Below, piece by piece: positions 10,947 to 24,029 of a DNA stretch of 64,000 nucleotides. The DNA lies in NCBI RefSeq assembly GCF_007655135.1, contig NC_045129.1, positions 12,524,001 through 12,588,000 on the forward strand, in the 5' to 3' direction. The notes under the pieces are model-generated. The model saw only the letters and a program-made list of their open reading frames with translations, did no database searches and was not told the DNA's origin. The DNA is from Punica granatum. Lineage: Eukaryota; Streptophyta; Magnoliopsida; Myrtales; Lythraceae. Each line of letters opens with the position of its first letter. Positions within the stretch are counted from its first letter, which is position 1. The translations under genes were made by a program, and so were the position numbers.

Positions 10947-13900
10947 TGTGCGCACCCGAATTTCATCTCGTCGGGGCACGCATGCGCGTGCCTAAATGCA
11001 ACGCGGCTTGGGAGTATCCACCTTCCCGGGGACGCGCGACGGACGCACGTGAGAAGGAGTCGCCACTTGCCATTTTACGACCCGAAGGTCGAGGGCCGGC
11101 AAGTTACCCGGGTCTAGGGGTACGGGGTACACCTAATTGCTAAGGCATATGGTCTGCGAAACCCGAGGTTCCGAATTCGGAGGTTCTGTTACATGCGAGC
11201 CTATATCTCGCATGCCCTATCGGTACTCTAGCTTGTCTAGGCTTGCCATTTTTATTTAATTACCGCTTAATTAAGTTCCGCTCATCTTACGCGTTTTGAC
11301 ACCGTAAATTCGAAGAAACACTCCGACCGTCTGCTCTCCGACCGGGATTCTTACATTAATAAAACATACAACATAAATCCTCACATTGTTCTCTCAAATA
11401 AATAAAATACAAATTATAACAATTGGATCCCGGTCGGTTCGCATTTCGGTAATTATTCCACTCGTGCTCGCCGTGTAGTTTGAGAAGACTGAAATTGAAA
11501 TTAAAGTATGCTCTCGGTGTATAAGGGCATTGGGCCCCATGATCGTCGGTCATGGGCGTTGGACCCAATGTGAATCGAGTCCTAAAGGATCGGGCTCGAT
11601 CCGCAATACAATCAAGTGCAAAAGATGTAACAAGCAGGTTCAAATAAACAATCAATGGGGTTTTATTATCACCAAATTTACGTGGATTAATTGATTATTA
11701 ACCAAGGAATCTTGGCATACAAATCCTACCCTAAAACAAGTAAAAAGCAAGACGGAAATGGCATGTAGCATTCAGCATCATTTACCGGACCTGACAGACT
11801 GTGTGTGTCCGTGATCAAGTCTCGAATGTGTGGGTTGATTTTAAAATGTTATGTATCGTGACACTTTGATTATGATAGGTTATTATAGAATGTGGATTTT
11901 TGACACGAGAATCCTACAGCCTAGTGCCTAGCCCGCTATCCCCATTCTGTTTTCTATTAGGCCGAGTATGCGAATAAGTCAAATGTTGGTATCTTAAACC
12001 GTTATTCCCGATCTAACTACCCAAGATCATGCATAGATAACAATAAATTGTAAATACGCCTTTTTGCCTTTGTATAGAAAATTTATTTTTGAAAAGAGAA
12101 AGACTACGCAATGCGGGCCACCTCGGCCTGTGACCGGCGCTGACTGATTCCCTGATTCTTCTAGGGTTATACGAGAACCCCAAAAAGTCAAAGAAACGGT
12201 CAATCTATCCGGAAGTGATCTAAAAAGAACTTCCACACCCCGACTTGAGTTACCTAAAATTAGGAGGCCTCGAGTCAAAACATGCAAGTTCTTCCCAGAC
12301 GTCCATGTCACATCGGATCACGAGTCTCAGATTTTAGTATGAAATTTGCGAATTTTGAAAAGAAGGCGTCAACACGTATTTGCAATTTATCGATGCGTAT
12401 TTCCGATTAATTACCAATTCATGCAAAATTATTAAGGTCGAGTGAATTAATTAGTCAAATGAACGTCCCGTTTACCCGATTGGTGAAATCATTAAGTTTA
12501 ATTAAAATCTGCTGAATGCTTTATTTTATTTTTTTGGATTTCGAGCCGTCGAAACGATCAATAATAGATCGCCTGATAAACTCTAATTTCCAGTTATCTC
12601 GAAAAATTTGCAATAAGATCGAACAACATAACGTAGAATAATAAGGACTAATAAAGCAACAGAAAAAAAAAATTTCAAGGACTAAACTGAAACAAATCAA
12701 AAAAATTTGGAGAATGATTTTTTTCTAAATTCTATAAAATTTGGAGAATGTCCGGGAAAGTATAAAATGGACTAGGGTTATTTGAAATTAATTTTTTTTG
12801 AAATTCAGGGCTTTTTTTAAAAAAAAAATGAATAAATGTTGCAGGGACTAAATTGAAACAAATTGAAAAGTTTATCGGAGCGATTTTAAATTCTAAAAAA
12901 TTCGGAGGATGTGCTAGAAATAATGAAATAGCCCAGAGTATGTTTGAAATGAATTTTTAAATTTAGGGCTGATTTTAAAAAATAATAAATACTCCAGGGA
13001 ATGAATTGAAACAAATGTAAAAGTTTTCTGGAGCAGTATTTGATTCTGAAAAAAATTAGGGATGTGATGGAAATATCGAAAATGCCATGGAACTGGTTTA
13101 AAATTGATTTGGGAATTTGGGCAGGATTGAAAAAAATGAAAATTCGTTGCAGGACTAGAATGGAACAAATCAGAAAATTAGAATAATCGGATTCGGTATA
13201 ATTTTGATAATCTATGCAAACAACAAGCAATTATTTCATGTCATCATCATTCAAGTAAGCATGATATTTAATATAAAGCCCTAAACATGCCGCTAAGTTG
13301 AGATTTTTACCTAACCCAAAAGTTTGGGGGCGTTTCTGTAATATGCGAAAATTGTCGGACGGACGGGTCGGGTCGGATCGGATCGGTCAGCCTATCCGAA
13401 GGAGGAAACCGCCCGGAGAGATCTTGGGCTGGACTGGATTTAGGATCGGGCTGGGCTGGATTTAGGATCGGGCTGGGCTTGGGCCGCGGAAAGCTTTAGG
13501 CCGCGGCTGACGGGCTGACGGGCTGGACCTGCAACAAGGAAATAGTGGGCCAAAGCCCGTCAGTGAGGAGCTCCGAAGGAAGGTGGTGCTGGCGGCGCCG
13601 ATCGGCCGCGAGCGGCAGTTCCGGCTGTTGGACGTCGCGACGACGACGCGAAAAGGATCGGGTGAGGGGTCTGAGCACCGCCTGGGTCGCGCCGGCTCCG
13701 ATCTGGGCTTCGCTGATGGCTGGGATGGTCGGAATCAAGGCAATTTCACCGTTTTCCGGCGTTATTCCGATCGGGCAACGATTTGCAAAATTTCCCCAAT
13801 CCGAGAGGAATTTTACGATTTCTTTCTGTGGGTTCCTTTGTGTCCGCGCCGAATTAGGTTTTCCCCCCTTTAATTGTAATTTTCGGTCGAGATTTCAGCC

Positions 13901-14289
13901 GATTTGGGGAGGAAATCGCGAAATCCGCGATTTCCTATTCTGGGCGGCCGGCCAGATCGCGGGCAGCCAGTTGCCACTGCCCGGCCTGCCCGGACTGCCC
14001 AGAACAAATTTTTTTTTTTTTTTTTTTTTTTTGAATTAGGGCCGGCGGGTCACGGGCAGCCGGTCAATGCTGCCCGGCCTTGCCCGGCCCTGCCCGAGAC
14101 TTTTCTTTCCTTTCCTTTTTTTTTTTTTTTTTTTAAATTATATATATATATATATTATTAATTAATTAATTAATTAATTTTTTTATTTTTTTTTATTTTA
14201 TTTATTTTTTTTTTAAAAAAAAGAGTGATAAATAGAAAAATGACAATTTTACCCCCTTGGAGCCGATGGACCGAAATTGGGTGCTGACA
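10947..14289. mobile_element. 3.3-kb non-coding LTR-type element (solo LTR or LARD-like)
   Basis: The element starts TGTGCGCACCCGAATTTC and ends GAAATTGGGTGCTGACA, so it has TG..CA termini set in a longer imperfect inverted repeat. A perfect 5-bp duplication, TAGAC, flanks it (10942-10946 and 14290-14294). Near 11060 it carries GAGTCGCCACTTG, which I recall from a widespread family of plant LTR-type repeats. No gag-pol frame, no internal LTR copy and no primer-binding site were seen, so it may be a long solo LTR. The 3' third is GC-rich (13340-14110) with repeated CTGCCCGG motifs and poly-T tracts. Confidence 0.75.
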
Positions 14290-14294
14290 TAGAC

Positions 14295-15169
14295 ATAATA
14301 AATACTACAAATTATGAAAGAACTAAATATCATGATGGCAAAAACAATATGTAATCAAACCGTATGATTATATGGAAATATCATATGTATAGAGAGTCGA
14401 TAATCTTATAATATTAACCCAAGGGATGGTATGCGTGACTGGAAGACTTGTCCTATGGGTTTGCTGGGAGTTCATTTTGTGGTTGCAAGAATTAGTCATG
14501 CGAAACCCGAATGCTCCTTATTATAAAAAATATATTATAAATTTATAATTTGTATTGGTAAAATAGAAGATAGATGATTTAGAGCGTACGAAAAATTGTC
14601 TTGTATAAAAAGATGATGCAAAAAGAAGAACTTTCGTTCCGTATTTATAAGGCATTCGAGATATTGAACTTAAAAAGATATCACCTTTATCAAGGAATCC
14701 TTTCAAAATATCGAAAAATCTTTTAATTTTTCAAAATATATATATATATATGATTACATACAAATAATATGGACGAATAATTAAAATACATCGAATATGA
14801 CTAAAAAAAATAAGTAAAATTCATTGAACTGAAATGAAAGGTCAATTTAACATAGAGCCGATAGTTATTGAATTGATTGATTCGAGAAAATAATGGCATT
14901 TTACTAGTACCTAAGGCTTTTCAAATGAAGTTATCACATTTCGTGCTTCGACTTTTATATATTACATATAGGTTATAGACAGATGCATTCTGTTAACTAT
15001 TAGAATAAATAACAGAAAATCAAAATAAAAAGGCAAAAAATTAGTAGCTTCACACTTATCCACACTAAACAAGAGTTTTAGTTTTATTTCAGATAATAAT
15101 ATTATAAAATTTATGGCGTATTATACGGGGATGTAAGTCCAAGAAACTTACATATTACAATATAGGCGG
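14295..15169. other. AT-rich intergenic DNA, nothing recognised
   Basis: There is no convincing frame, TIR or LTR in this segment; it separates the 3.3-kb LTR-type element from the LTR relic beside the reductase gene. Confidence 0.5.
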
Positions 15170-15580
15170 AGTATGGACAGCCTAATGTCGGAGAAAAATT
15201 GGTGATGTGAGAGGACACAATGTCCCACATCGGTTGAAAAGAAAATATGGGAAAAGTTTATAAAAGACAAAGGCCCAGTAACCCATTGGCTTAAGCTTTT
15301 GGGTTGCATATGAGCTTGAGTCCGAATTAAGCTCATTTTTATTTAAAAATTTATCCAACTGGTATCAGAGCACATGGTTATAACGATATGTCTTAATAGA
15401 AGGGAGCCGATCCCTTACGAGGTTGGCAGAGCCCTTGCAAGCCTGTCCGCATGCCGCTCGTATCAGGTGGTATCATGATAACACTCAAGAAAGTACATAT
15501 AGACCATTAATGAGGAGACTAGCTACTCGATCTCCAGCCAAACTTATCGTAAGTCGTAACAGTAGCAACAACTAGTATCT
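15170..15580 (+). mobile_element. LTR-retrotransposon relic with primer-binding site
   Basis: 15360-15371 reads TGGTATCAGAGC, the complement of the 3' end of plant initiator tRNA-Met and the usual primer-binding site just inside a 5' LTR. The preceding 190 bp (including TGTCCCACATCGG near 15222) look like an LTR end. No second LTR, gag or pol was found, so this is a fragment or a TRIM-like remnant. It lies just downstream of the 3' end of the minus-strand reductase gene. Confidence 0.6.
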
Positions 15581-15599
15581 GTTGAAAGAGCCCCAAGGG

Positions 15600-18500
15600 C
15601 TAAGCAAAGGATGCCAGTTTGGGTTTCGGAGGATTGAACAGGCATTGATCGAGCAGGTCGGTGACCGAAGTGTACTTGTGATCGGGGTATAATCGGGAAG
15701 CCTCAAGATCGTCCTCTGTGAGCTTGAAGTTCATCTGGTCCCCTTTGATGAATATATTATGGAGGATCGCGACTGGTATGTTTTCTGGAAACGGTAAAGC
15801 TGAACAGAAAAAGAACCACAATCAACAAAATTAATATAAACCAAGGAAAAACAATTTTTTTGATTATTTGCTTCATGAAATGAAATTTTGTAAGATAAAA
15901 TAAAAAAAGGGCAAATAAACTTAAAAATAATACAGTTTTTCTCTGTCTTAAAATCTATATATATCCACACTTTTTATTTTTGATAACTTAATTTCATATT
16001 TTTTCAGATTTATCCATCCTTAATATTTCATCCATCTTTCTATTAACAAATGACGTAACACTTCTATGTGAGATGACTTTCCATGTCTTAATCTAATCAA
16101 TTGGTTTTCAACATTAAGAAATTAAGAAAAAAAATGGGAAATAAAGAAATTGAGAAATGCAGATCAGACGGGGAAGAGAAGATGGCGGTGGTAACATGCT
16201 TGGGCCACCGCGGCCTCGGATGAGATTGTCAGTGGCGAGTGGTCGCTGTTGCTGGTCTCGAAAATCTTCAACAGCCTCGTCGGAGGCGGAAATGATGGCA
16301 AGCCATCGCCACCCTCTCCTATCCCCATTCAATATGTGTCATTTAGAGTGCATTTTGATATTTAAAATTTAAAATTTTAACGGGTCCAAATTAATTTAGT
16401 TCAAGTCAACGATATGTGTTTTTTATTTTCTTTTTGTTTTACCCTTTTTTCAGTTTTTTTTTTCAATTCTCGAACATCGAATAGATTAAGAATTGTGGAA
16501 ACTCATACCTTGCGGGAGTGGCAGCGTCATTATTTAACTGAAAGTTGGATAGAATTTGAAATAGTACAAAATAAAAAAAAATTAAATGAATTGCACAAAT
16601 TTTTTATGTAAAAATAAAATGGTAAATTGCACACCAATATTTTGAAAAATTTCCAATAACACATATCATGACATTTTCACTTGATCAAATGATATTTAAA
16701 AAAAAAATTCATGGTATAGAACGTTGATCAAATGCTTGACGTGCACAACTTGACATTTTGAGGGCCTCGGTTTAATTTTTTTTAATCAAAAAAATTAAAA
16801 ATAAACAAAAACCGAGGAGAAAAAAAGAAAAAAAAATGAAACCCTTAAAGGAGCCCAATTGAAACCCTAGCTGTCCAATTGAGGTAGCCGTGCATAAGTG
16901 GTCATTGACGATCTCACAAGGGCAGTGGGGGCCTCACCGGACAAACACTAGATATTTAAGAGAGAGAGAGAACATGTAAGGAAAAGGAAATGGAGGCCGA
17001 CTGCGGGGGCCTCGATTGCGGCCACCCTTCTCCCTCCCAATCTCACTGGCACACCAGTGAATGTGATTTGAGAAAAAAGAGAGGGGGCCAAATCGAGGCG
17101 GCACCCGACAGTCTAAATCTAAATAATCCTAAATTTGGAGTTCACCACCCCCTTCCCTGCACAAAATTGGGATCGATGGTGAGTTATTTGCCACCGGCAC
17201 GCCTGATTTAGGGGGTTGGCTGCCGCAATCGAGAACCCCATACTATTGGAATCAAATAACCCTAAATTTGAGTGTTTTGGATTCCGGCGATGGGGTCCTT
17301 GATTGCGGCCACCAACATTCAATCAATGTTACCGGCAACCACTAAGATCTCCAGTGATCCCAATTAGAGCGGTGGCCGCCCGTGCCCCCTCCTCCTTTAA
17401 GGGTCTAATCTTCTTTCAGTTTTTTAACAATTATTTGATTAACATAGTTAAGCTAGGACCCACAACTTGTCTCGCTGTACGCGGGTAAGCCAAAATTGTT
17501 AGCCACGTCAATTTTTCCTTAAGCTTTTGACGGAAAATTAATATGGTGTTATACCACGAAAAATTCTCAAAATATAATGCGATTCAATGAAAATGTCATA
17601 AAGTGTATTATTTGGTGAAAATTTTAAAAAGATTGTGTTATATGGTGTAATTTATCCAAAATAAAAAAGCATATGTAATTTTGATTAAACATGCAAAGTA
17701 AAAACATGTGTTTTTCTAATAAAGAGGATATAACGCAATATTACACGTCTAATATAGGCAAAGTAATCGCGTTTAATTTTACATAACGAAGAAGTTTCAT
17801 GTTTAATATTCGTGGTGCGACTACTGGTGTATGTTTTTAGCTATCAAGATTTCTATTTTTTTTATACTAAACTCTCACATGATAATCAAAAGATTTCAAA
17901 TTCGATATCCGGAATTACTCATACAATTTTATTAGCTATTAGAATTTCTATATTATAACTCTCCCTTATAACCCAGAAAAATTACTATGTTTTTTTTTGT
18001 TAAAAAAGATGTTCATAAGTCTAATATAATTAAATAAAAATCTAGCGGCTAATAAAGGAAAATAACTAATCTTGCACAGAGAAAATCACCGTTTTTTAAA
18101 GATTATTTGACCTCCTAAAAAATTGAAAAGGACAGAGAATTTACTCATTTTCTTCTTCTTCTTTTCGGTGCAAAGGGGCTAATGCCCGGTACAGTGAAAA
18201 GAAAAATTTATAGTGTGTTTGGTTTTAGAGTTGAGTTGAGTTAAATTTTTATTTTAATTAATTTGTAATGATTGTGATGTTAAATTATAAGAAAATGTGT
18301 GAAAAAGTAATGAATAGTTGAAAAAAGTAATAATTATATTGTTGAATTATAGAAAAAATAATGAATAGTCGAGAGAATTTATTATTAAAAATTGAATTGA
18401 ATGGTTAAAAAATTGAAAAAAAATAGAAAAATAATAATTATATTGTTGACTTTTGTTATGTAGTGCGTAATGTTAAAGTTAAAGTTAAAATCTTAAAATC

Positions 18501-19662
18501 GAATTTAGAAATCAAATAAGCCATACTCACTTTCTGTAAGCTTCACTATTTCCTCTTCTGGGATGTGGACCCGCTTCAGCGTACGTCCGGTCTTTTCCTC
18601 CCACCAGGTGATCAGATCTAACTGGGATGCAATGTTTCCGATAGGTCGATAGACGATCACACGATTGGCTGCTCTCGGATCCGTTGCCACCTTCACGGTG
18701 TATGCGGCGACGTCTTCTTCGAAGTTCAAGACAGCTGTGGTCGAGTTCGGAGGACATATAGGTAGTCTCAGACTCAGTAATATAAAGACATGCACGAGTT
18801 CATATATATTATTTATCATGAGATGAGAAATTATACCACCTTTTGCTTCGCCACTTCCATGGACTGTTACTTCATCGCGCACTTCATGAGGATGAAGTAA
18901 GTAGTCGATGAAATACGCGGAGAATGAGTTTGCAGAGACATAAGTGTATGGAATCCCAGCAGCTTCGGTCGCCCTTCTTATCTTCCGCTTGTTCTCAAGC
19001 AAAGCTTCGAAAGGTGGTAGCCCACTCACCCTGTCAACCTCGTTCCCAAACTCGGACGGGATGAACCTCTGGTATACATTATACGTATGCACACAAAGCA
19101 GAAGTACTACTCATCACACATGTTTCTACAATGAATCAGATGATCGCGGAAGGTGATCGACAAATGACTAGTATAGATAGAGGTGGCGCCACAGTGAGTC
19201 TATAACAATTCAGACACAGCCTGAGTTACCTTTACGTTGCCGGCCTCATGCATGGCTCTGATGATTTTCATCTGCTCAAGGTGCTGAGGAACGGGAAGCG
19301 TGCAGATCACGACATCAACCTGCCGGATTACAGAGACAAGCTTCTCATGCTCATCCAGTCCACCCTATTCAAGTGAAACACACAAGGAGCAATGAGATTT
19401 ATCATAATAAATCCATCAAACTGGCTCAAGAATCGCGACTTTTAAACCAGATTTTCCATTTGATTACTTGAATCACGGTGACATTCACGGACTCGAACTG
19501 CTCGAGAAGAAGCCGCTTGGAAGGGTCGCCACCAGCATTGCCTATGGGGCGAACATATGCATAAGTGGGATGGCCCATGGAAACGCTGGCTTTGACCATG
19601 AATTTACCGAGATATCCGCTCGCTCCGAATATCAGTATCTTATTGCTCGTCACGGTTGCCAT
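15600..19662 (-). CDS. isoflavone-reductase-like NADPH reductase, (iso)eugenol-synthase-like
   Basis: Five exons join in phase: 19662-19468, 19364-19230, 19068-18840, 18734-18531, 15799-15600 (963 nt, 320 aa). The product is an NmrA-like atypical short-chain reductase of the PCBER/isoflavone-reductase/eugenol-synthase family, about the normal length for it. Residues about 14-20 form the dinucleotide motif [15 protein letters not shown] follows near 111, and the family lysine ([10 protein letters not shown]) is near 137. [23 protein letters not shown] and a C-terminal NPPKP tail are characteristic of the eugenol/isoeugenol synthase branch, which reduces coniferyl-ester-type substrates to volatile phenylpropenes. 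Substrate choice cannot be read from sequence alone. The fourth intron (15800-18530, 2731 bp) is inflated by a Mutator-like element and a MITE, while the others are 100-160 bp. All splice sites are GT..AG, so the gene looks intact. Confidence 0.9.
16620..17657. mobile_element. Mutator-like element inside intron 4 of the reductase gene
   Basis: TIRs start TGGTAAATTGCACACC on the left and GGATAAATTACACC read from the right. They continue through matching phrases such as ATGACATTTTCA and GTGGTATA/ATGGTATA. A 9-bp AAAATAAAA flanks both sides (16611-16619 and 17658-17666); it is low-complexity but the length fits. The core (about 16860-17460) is GC-rich, with GGCCTCGATTGCGGCCACC-like phrases as in other elements here. 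No transposase was seen. Confidence 0.7.
18211..18515. repeat. MITE next to the exon 4 donor of the reductase gene
   Basis: It begins TAGTGTGTTTGGTTTTAGAG and ends with the inverted TTTAGAAATCAAA, sharing most of its length with the MITE at 40090-40363. The right end lies about 15 bp inside the intron from the exon 4 donor at 18530, so it contributes to the large intron without breaking the donor site. Confidence 0.75.
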
Positions 19663-20701
19663 CTTAACGAGAAAAGGATCCAGAAAAGAAACCGACGCGA
19701 TTTATGCTATAAGCTTTCAGTTGATAATTCTTGTAATTACTTCTATATATGTCTCTCTTACAGATTGGTCATATAACCAGCAGCAAGTTTTGGTCCTTTA
19801 TATAGGGAGGCCTGAGAAACTAATTGAATAAGTATTCCCTTTTATTTATTACAAAAGAGGTACAAGGTCTAGTACAAATAATTAATAAAGTAGTCACAGT
19901 AGATATTAAATCTGTGACTTTTAAGTGACAGGTGAGTGCTTTTATCATTGTACTACATTATCTTTTGATTAATAGTTAGTCTTTTTTCTCCAGCAGACAT
20001 GCATAGGAGAGCAGAAGGAAAATAAGAACTGGGTTTGTGAATTGCACCAGTGCGTAAGTAAACAAAATTGATCAAATTTAATTTAACTGACAGATACTTC
20101 TAACGGCCCCCCAATGGGCGAAAAGAATAACGACCGTTGACACGGATACATTCAATTTCACTCTTTGAGGCTGAGGTAGGAAACTTCGGCCCAAATAGGG
20201 TTGTTGAGGAATTTTATCGGTCGAGTGGACTTTATATAAGGAATTTATCCAACGCTTGGAATTGATTAATCTATCTCGTCTATACCTACCAATTCCTCGA
20301 CTGACACTAGTTACTATCCAGATCGACATCAAAGAACTGTTGGCTAGAGAAAATTAGGGGCAGTGGCTCCCTTTCTTGCTTTTGAATTAAGAGATTTCAC
20401 ATCCGTAAGGTAATGTGTACCCCTTTATTTAGATTTATATTTTCTTTTATCGAAATCATGAACATCTTTTCTAATCGGAAGGGGAAAAAAAGGTGTTAAC
20501 TATGCCTGGTGTCATGAATTATCGATTTTATGTAATCCTATTTTCATTCAATTCAGTCCGTGAAGAGTCAAGTATAGCCCAAAAAGGAGTGGCAAAAGAG
20601 AAGCTAAAGAAAGAACGAAAGGAAGGTTGAAGGTGAATTGGGAAGAAGTAAAACTCCATATATCCGTATATAACATATATTACTATTCAAATTAAAAGTA
20701 A
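19663..20701. other. upstream region of the reductase gene, no further gene seen
   Basis: This contains the presumed promoter and leader of the minus-strand reductase. A segment at about 20260-20340 (TCTATACCTACCAATTCCTC and neighbours) is repeated at about 21238-21340, on the other side of the Helitron. No other coding evidence was seen. Confidence 0.5.
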
Positions 20702-21168
20702 CTAGGGCAAAACCCCTGTGTTGCACGGAAAATTTGGTGAAATACAAGATTGAATATATTTTTTCAAAATTATAAAATGTTAATAAGATTAAAAGTTCAA
20801 ATATAATATATTATTTTATAACTAAAAATGACAAATTTAACTTTAAAGTATATATCTATATAAAATATGCATGGTCGTAATTAATTAATTATGCGGATAT
20901 ATAAATAATCCTTAAAAAAATTCTTATCTCTATCTTTTCTATATATCTCATGTTAAGTTTTTCATTATTTAAGAAAGAATCATAATAATTAATTAATATG
21001 TATAATATTGATTAATTAGAAATCATTCGTTGAATTTGATCCAATTAAAAAAATGTGGCAATATCTGTTGAGTGGAACTATAAGGACACTCATTATAGAG
21101 CTAAAGATTCCAAAATCATGTTTAAATAGAGCGTCCATGTCATTTTCAACTTTTATATATTATAATGA
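20702..21168 (-). mobile_element. non-autonomous Helitron (minus orientation)
   Basis: Read on the minus strand it starts TCATTATAATATATAAAAG and ends with a CCGTGCAACACAGGGG hairpin followed by TTTTGCCCTAG. It is inserted between A and T (complements of 21169 and 20701). The head is very similar in style to the Helitron at 4409. No coding capacity is present. Confidence 0.7.
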
Positions 21169-21968
21169 TAATTTAATGCAGTGATATCAATCTTGACCTT
21201 GAACCTAGATCCAAGAGAAATTTTGGGTCTATACCTACCAATTCAATACTTGGCATAGATTAATCTCTCTAGTCTATACCTACCAATTCCTCCACTGACA
21301 CTCGCTACCGTCCTGACTGACATTAAAGGACTATTGGCGATGCCTCATGTCATGATTAATCGATGTAATCCTATCATATTTCTATTAAAAATTAATTTTT
21401 ATGTAAGACATATTATTCAAATGGAGTCGAGTACAGTAGTACTAGTCTTAATTTAGAATTAAATTTTGAACTCAATTCTCCCCAGTTTAATGGAATTTTT
21501 CATAACCCTTTATTAACTCTCTTTTAATCATCCCATTTTTATACTCATGAATAAACCTTGACAATTGCCTCCATAAAGGTAGGGGAGGTCAGAGGTGACC
21601 CATACTGACTATTCAAGTATCTCAATTTGACATAGCAGAGCAAGTAAAATAAATAATTTGTAAGAGTCCCGTTTTGGCAAATTTTTGAAACCTTAGGCCC
21701 TTGTTCGCAACAATTGAAATGTGATAATAGATTTTTCATTTGCTGAAAGGTTGAACACTTTTGCAATTATCCCTAAAACACTATACTTTAGTTTGCATGT
21801 TAGTTGAATTTAGTTATAGTTGTTCTGTTATCTTATGCATTGAGTCATTTACTCAACTTTCCATTAACGTGTGTTGTATCGAAACCTACCATCTTTATCT
21901 TTATATCTATAACCTATAACTATTATAAAAGTACGGAACTCATTGGAGTGTTTCTAGATTTTATTGGC
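21169..21968. other. intergenic DNA with a partial duplication, no gene
   Basis: 21238-21340 repeats the segment at 20260-20340. The remaining frames are short and unrecognised. Confidence 0.5.
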
Positions 21969-22210
21969 TTATTTGGTTTCAAAATGTGATTTTAAAATAA
22001 CACTTTAACTTAATTTTACCCACAACAAAATAAAATAACTCATACAAAATCAAAATGTGAGCCTCATTTATACCACTATTTTTTTTCACAACAAAACAAA
22101 AAAATAACTCATACAAAGTCAAATGGTGGACTCCATACATAACCATTTATTCCATTCTTTTTTAAAATCAAAATCTGATTTTAAAATCATACTTTGAAAC
22201 CAAACGCGGC
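21969..22210. repeat. MITE with TTTGGTTTCAAA termini
   Basis: The left terminus, ATTTGGTTTCAAAATGTG then ATTTTAAAAT, is matched in inverted orientation by the right end (ATTTTAAAATCATACTTTG, then AAACCAAACG). Inside it carries two copies of an AACTCATACAAA(A/G)TCAAA phrase also present in the MITEs at 33.6 and 35.1 kb, defining one family. Confidence 0.85.
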
Positions 22211-24029
22211 ATATATAATTCCATTTTTACCATTCAATGTATGTAAGACATGTTTCAATTTCTACTATATACATATTCAATATATCTAGACCATTTTTAA
22301 ATATTCAATGTATCTAAACAAATGATAATTCATCTTTTTTATGAGAATTCTAATTCATTTAACGTTTTTAGACTACTTTTACCATTCGGCGTATATAGAC
22401 TAACTTAATGTATGTGCCTGTAGATGTGAAAATAACATCATAACATAGCTAATAAATTTATAAGATCTCAACTAATCAATCTTAGAAAATTAATATATAT
22501 GATATAACATAATGAGTTAATTCTTTTTTTTTTGGTAAATATAAAATGAGTTAATTTTATTACATTTAATTGTAACTCAAGTATCCATATATTATTACCT
22601 AATGGCGCCTAACTAAATTTTGTTCGTGGATTACATTTGATACTTTATATGACAATATAGGTGTTTAGCAAGAACATTATAGTATAGTATTGTAATTTAA
22701 GAAGTTACGCGACATAAAGTTATAAATATTATACTTAACTAGATCACAGTGAAATGCATTATAATTTGTTTGTCATCAATATTTTGAAAAACGCTTCACT
22801 TTTTTACGTTTACCTGACAAAAGCTAACTATAATTATATCTTGGATACGGGAATATTGGTTTGTGGGTTGTTATAACGAACAACCACGTGCAACACGTTT
22901 CTTTTTACTAGTTATGATTTATTTCTAAATTCTTTCACAACAATTTGTCAATTTTTTCTTTAATAATATTTTGACATAATTTTTTATTCAAATAAAATTT
23001 TTAGTCAAATTAATGCCAATTATTCAAGTAAAAAAAAACTATGAGTCATTGATAGTTGTTTAATTATTTTGAAAATTTTAGTACTATATTTTTGCTAATC
23101 AAATTTTACACATAATTTTTTTACCCGTGAAATAGACTTTTATTCACTAAGAATACGAAGATTGGCTCGTAAAATCAAATTGAGATTAATCAAACTCAAA
23201 TATGTTCCATTTTTATTTTTCAAAGATTATTTATCTCGTTTCAAGATACTATCTTTTAATTTTTATTGGTATTCAAATATCATGATTTTTTTAATAGTGA
23301 GATCTTTTGTTATTTTTAAGAGTATTTAATATTAAAGTGAGGATTGGAAACGATTTTATATTTTCTAGAAGCTCTTTCATATTTGTTAAAGAGTGATTAA
23401 CCACTTGCAAAATTAAAAATTTTATATGAATATTGAAAAATATTTTTAGGTATTAAATGGCGCTCGTGATTAATAAATGCTAAGTTAAGGCATAGGAAAG
23501 TTCTGTGAATGAGGAGCTGCGGTTTACGTTTTTAGCACAGATGACGAGTTATGGTCAGTGATCTGACCATTATATATTATACATTGATTTGTATATTACG
23601 CAGATGTGCAAGATGAGAGAGAGAGGGCATGAAAATCGAGATAAAGATGTAGAAAGGGGAGAGAAAAGTCAGTGAGTGCAATTGGGAGTTATTATATATA
23701 ATGAAATTCCTAACTTGTTATTAATTTAGTAATTACAATTAATCAGAACGACATATTGTATCATGGGCAATTTGGAGATGCAAAAGTAATAACAAATGAG
23801 ATCTTTGGGTTTTATAATAACGGAGACATTAGTATTCTTTCTAGTGCGTTTCAAGGGTTCACTTATATATTTACAATTTTTTCTAATACGAGGGTAGGAG
23901 TCCGCCAACTCCCTCATCGACCAACTGAGGTCATCCAAGGCCTTAAAGATTGCCAGAGTCTGAATCAATGTGAGCGGCCAGCGACAGGGAAAGAGGAAAA
24001 AAAAAGAAATTTATTAAAAGATGATATTA
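22211..24029. other. AT-rich intergenic DNA; possible Helitron 3' end near 22911
   Basis: At 22880-22911 a hairpin (ACGTGCAACACGT) is followed by CTAG and then T, as in a plus-strand Helitron 3' end, but no TC start was identified. The rest is AT-rich and unrecognised. Confidence 0.45.

Noticed and set aside
18505..19092. Reductase as a truncated gene ending EYGLFDF
   Set aside because: The stop is in read-through of intron 4; a GT donor before it joins in phase to an exon 2.7 kb away that supplies the normal family C-terminus.
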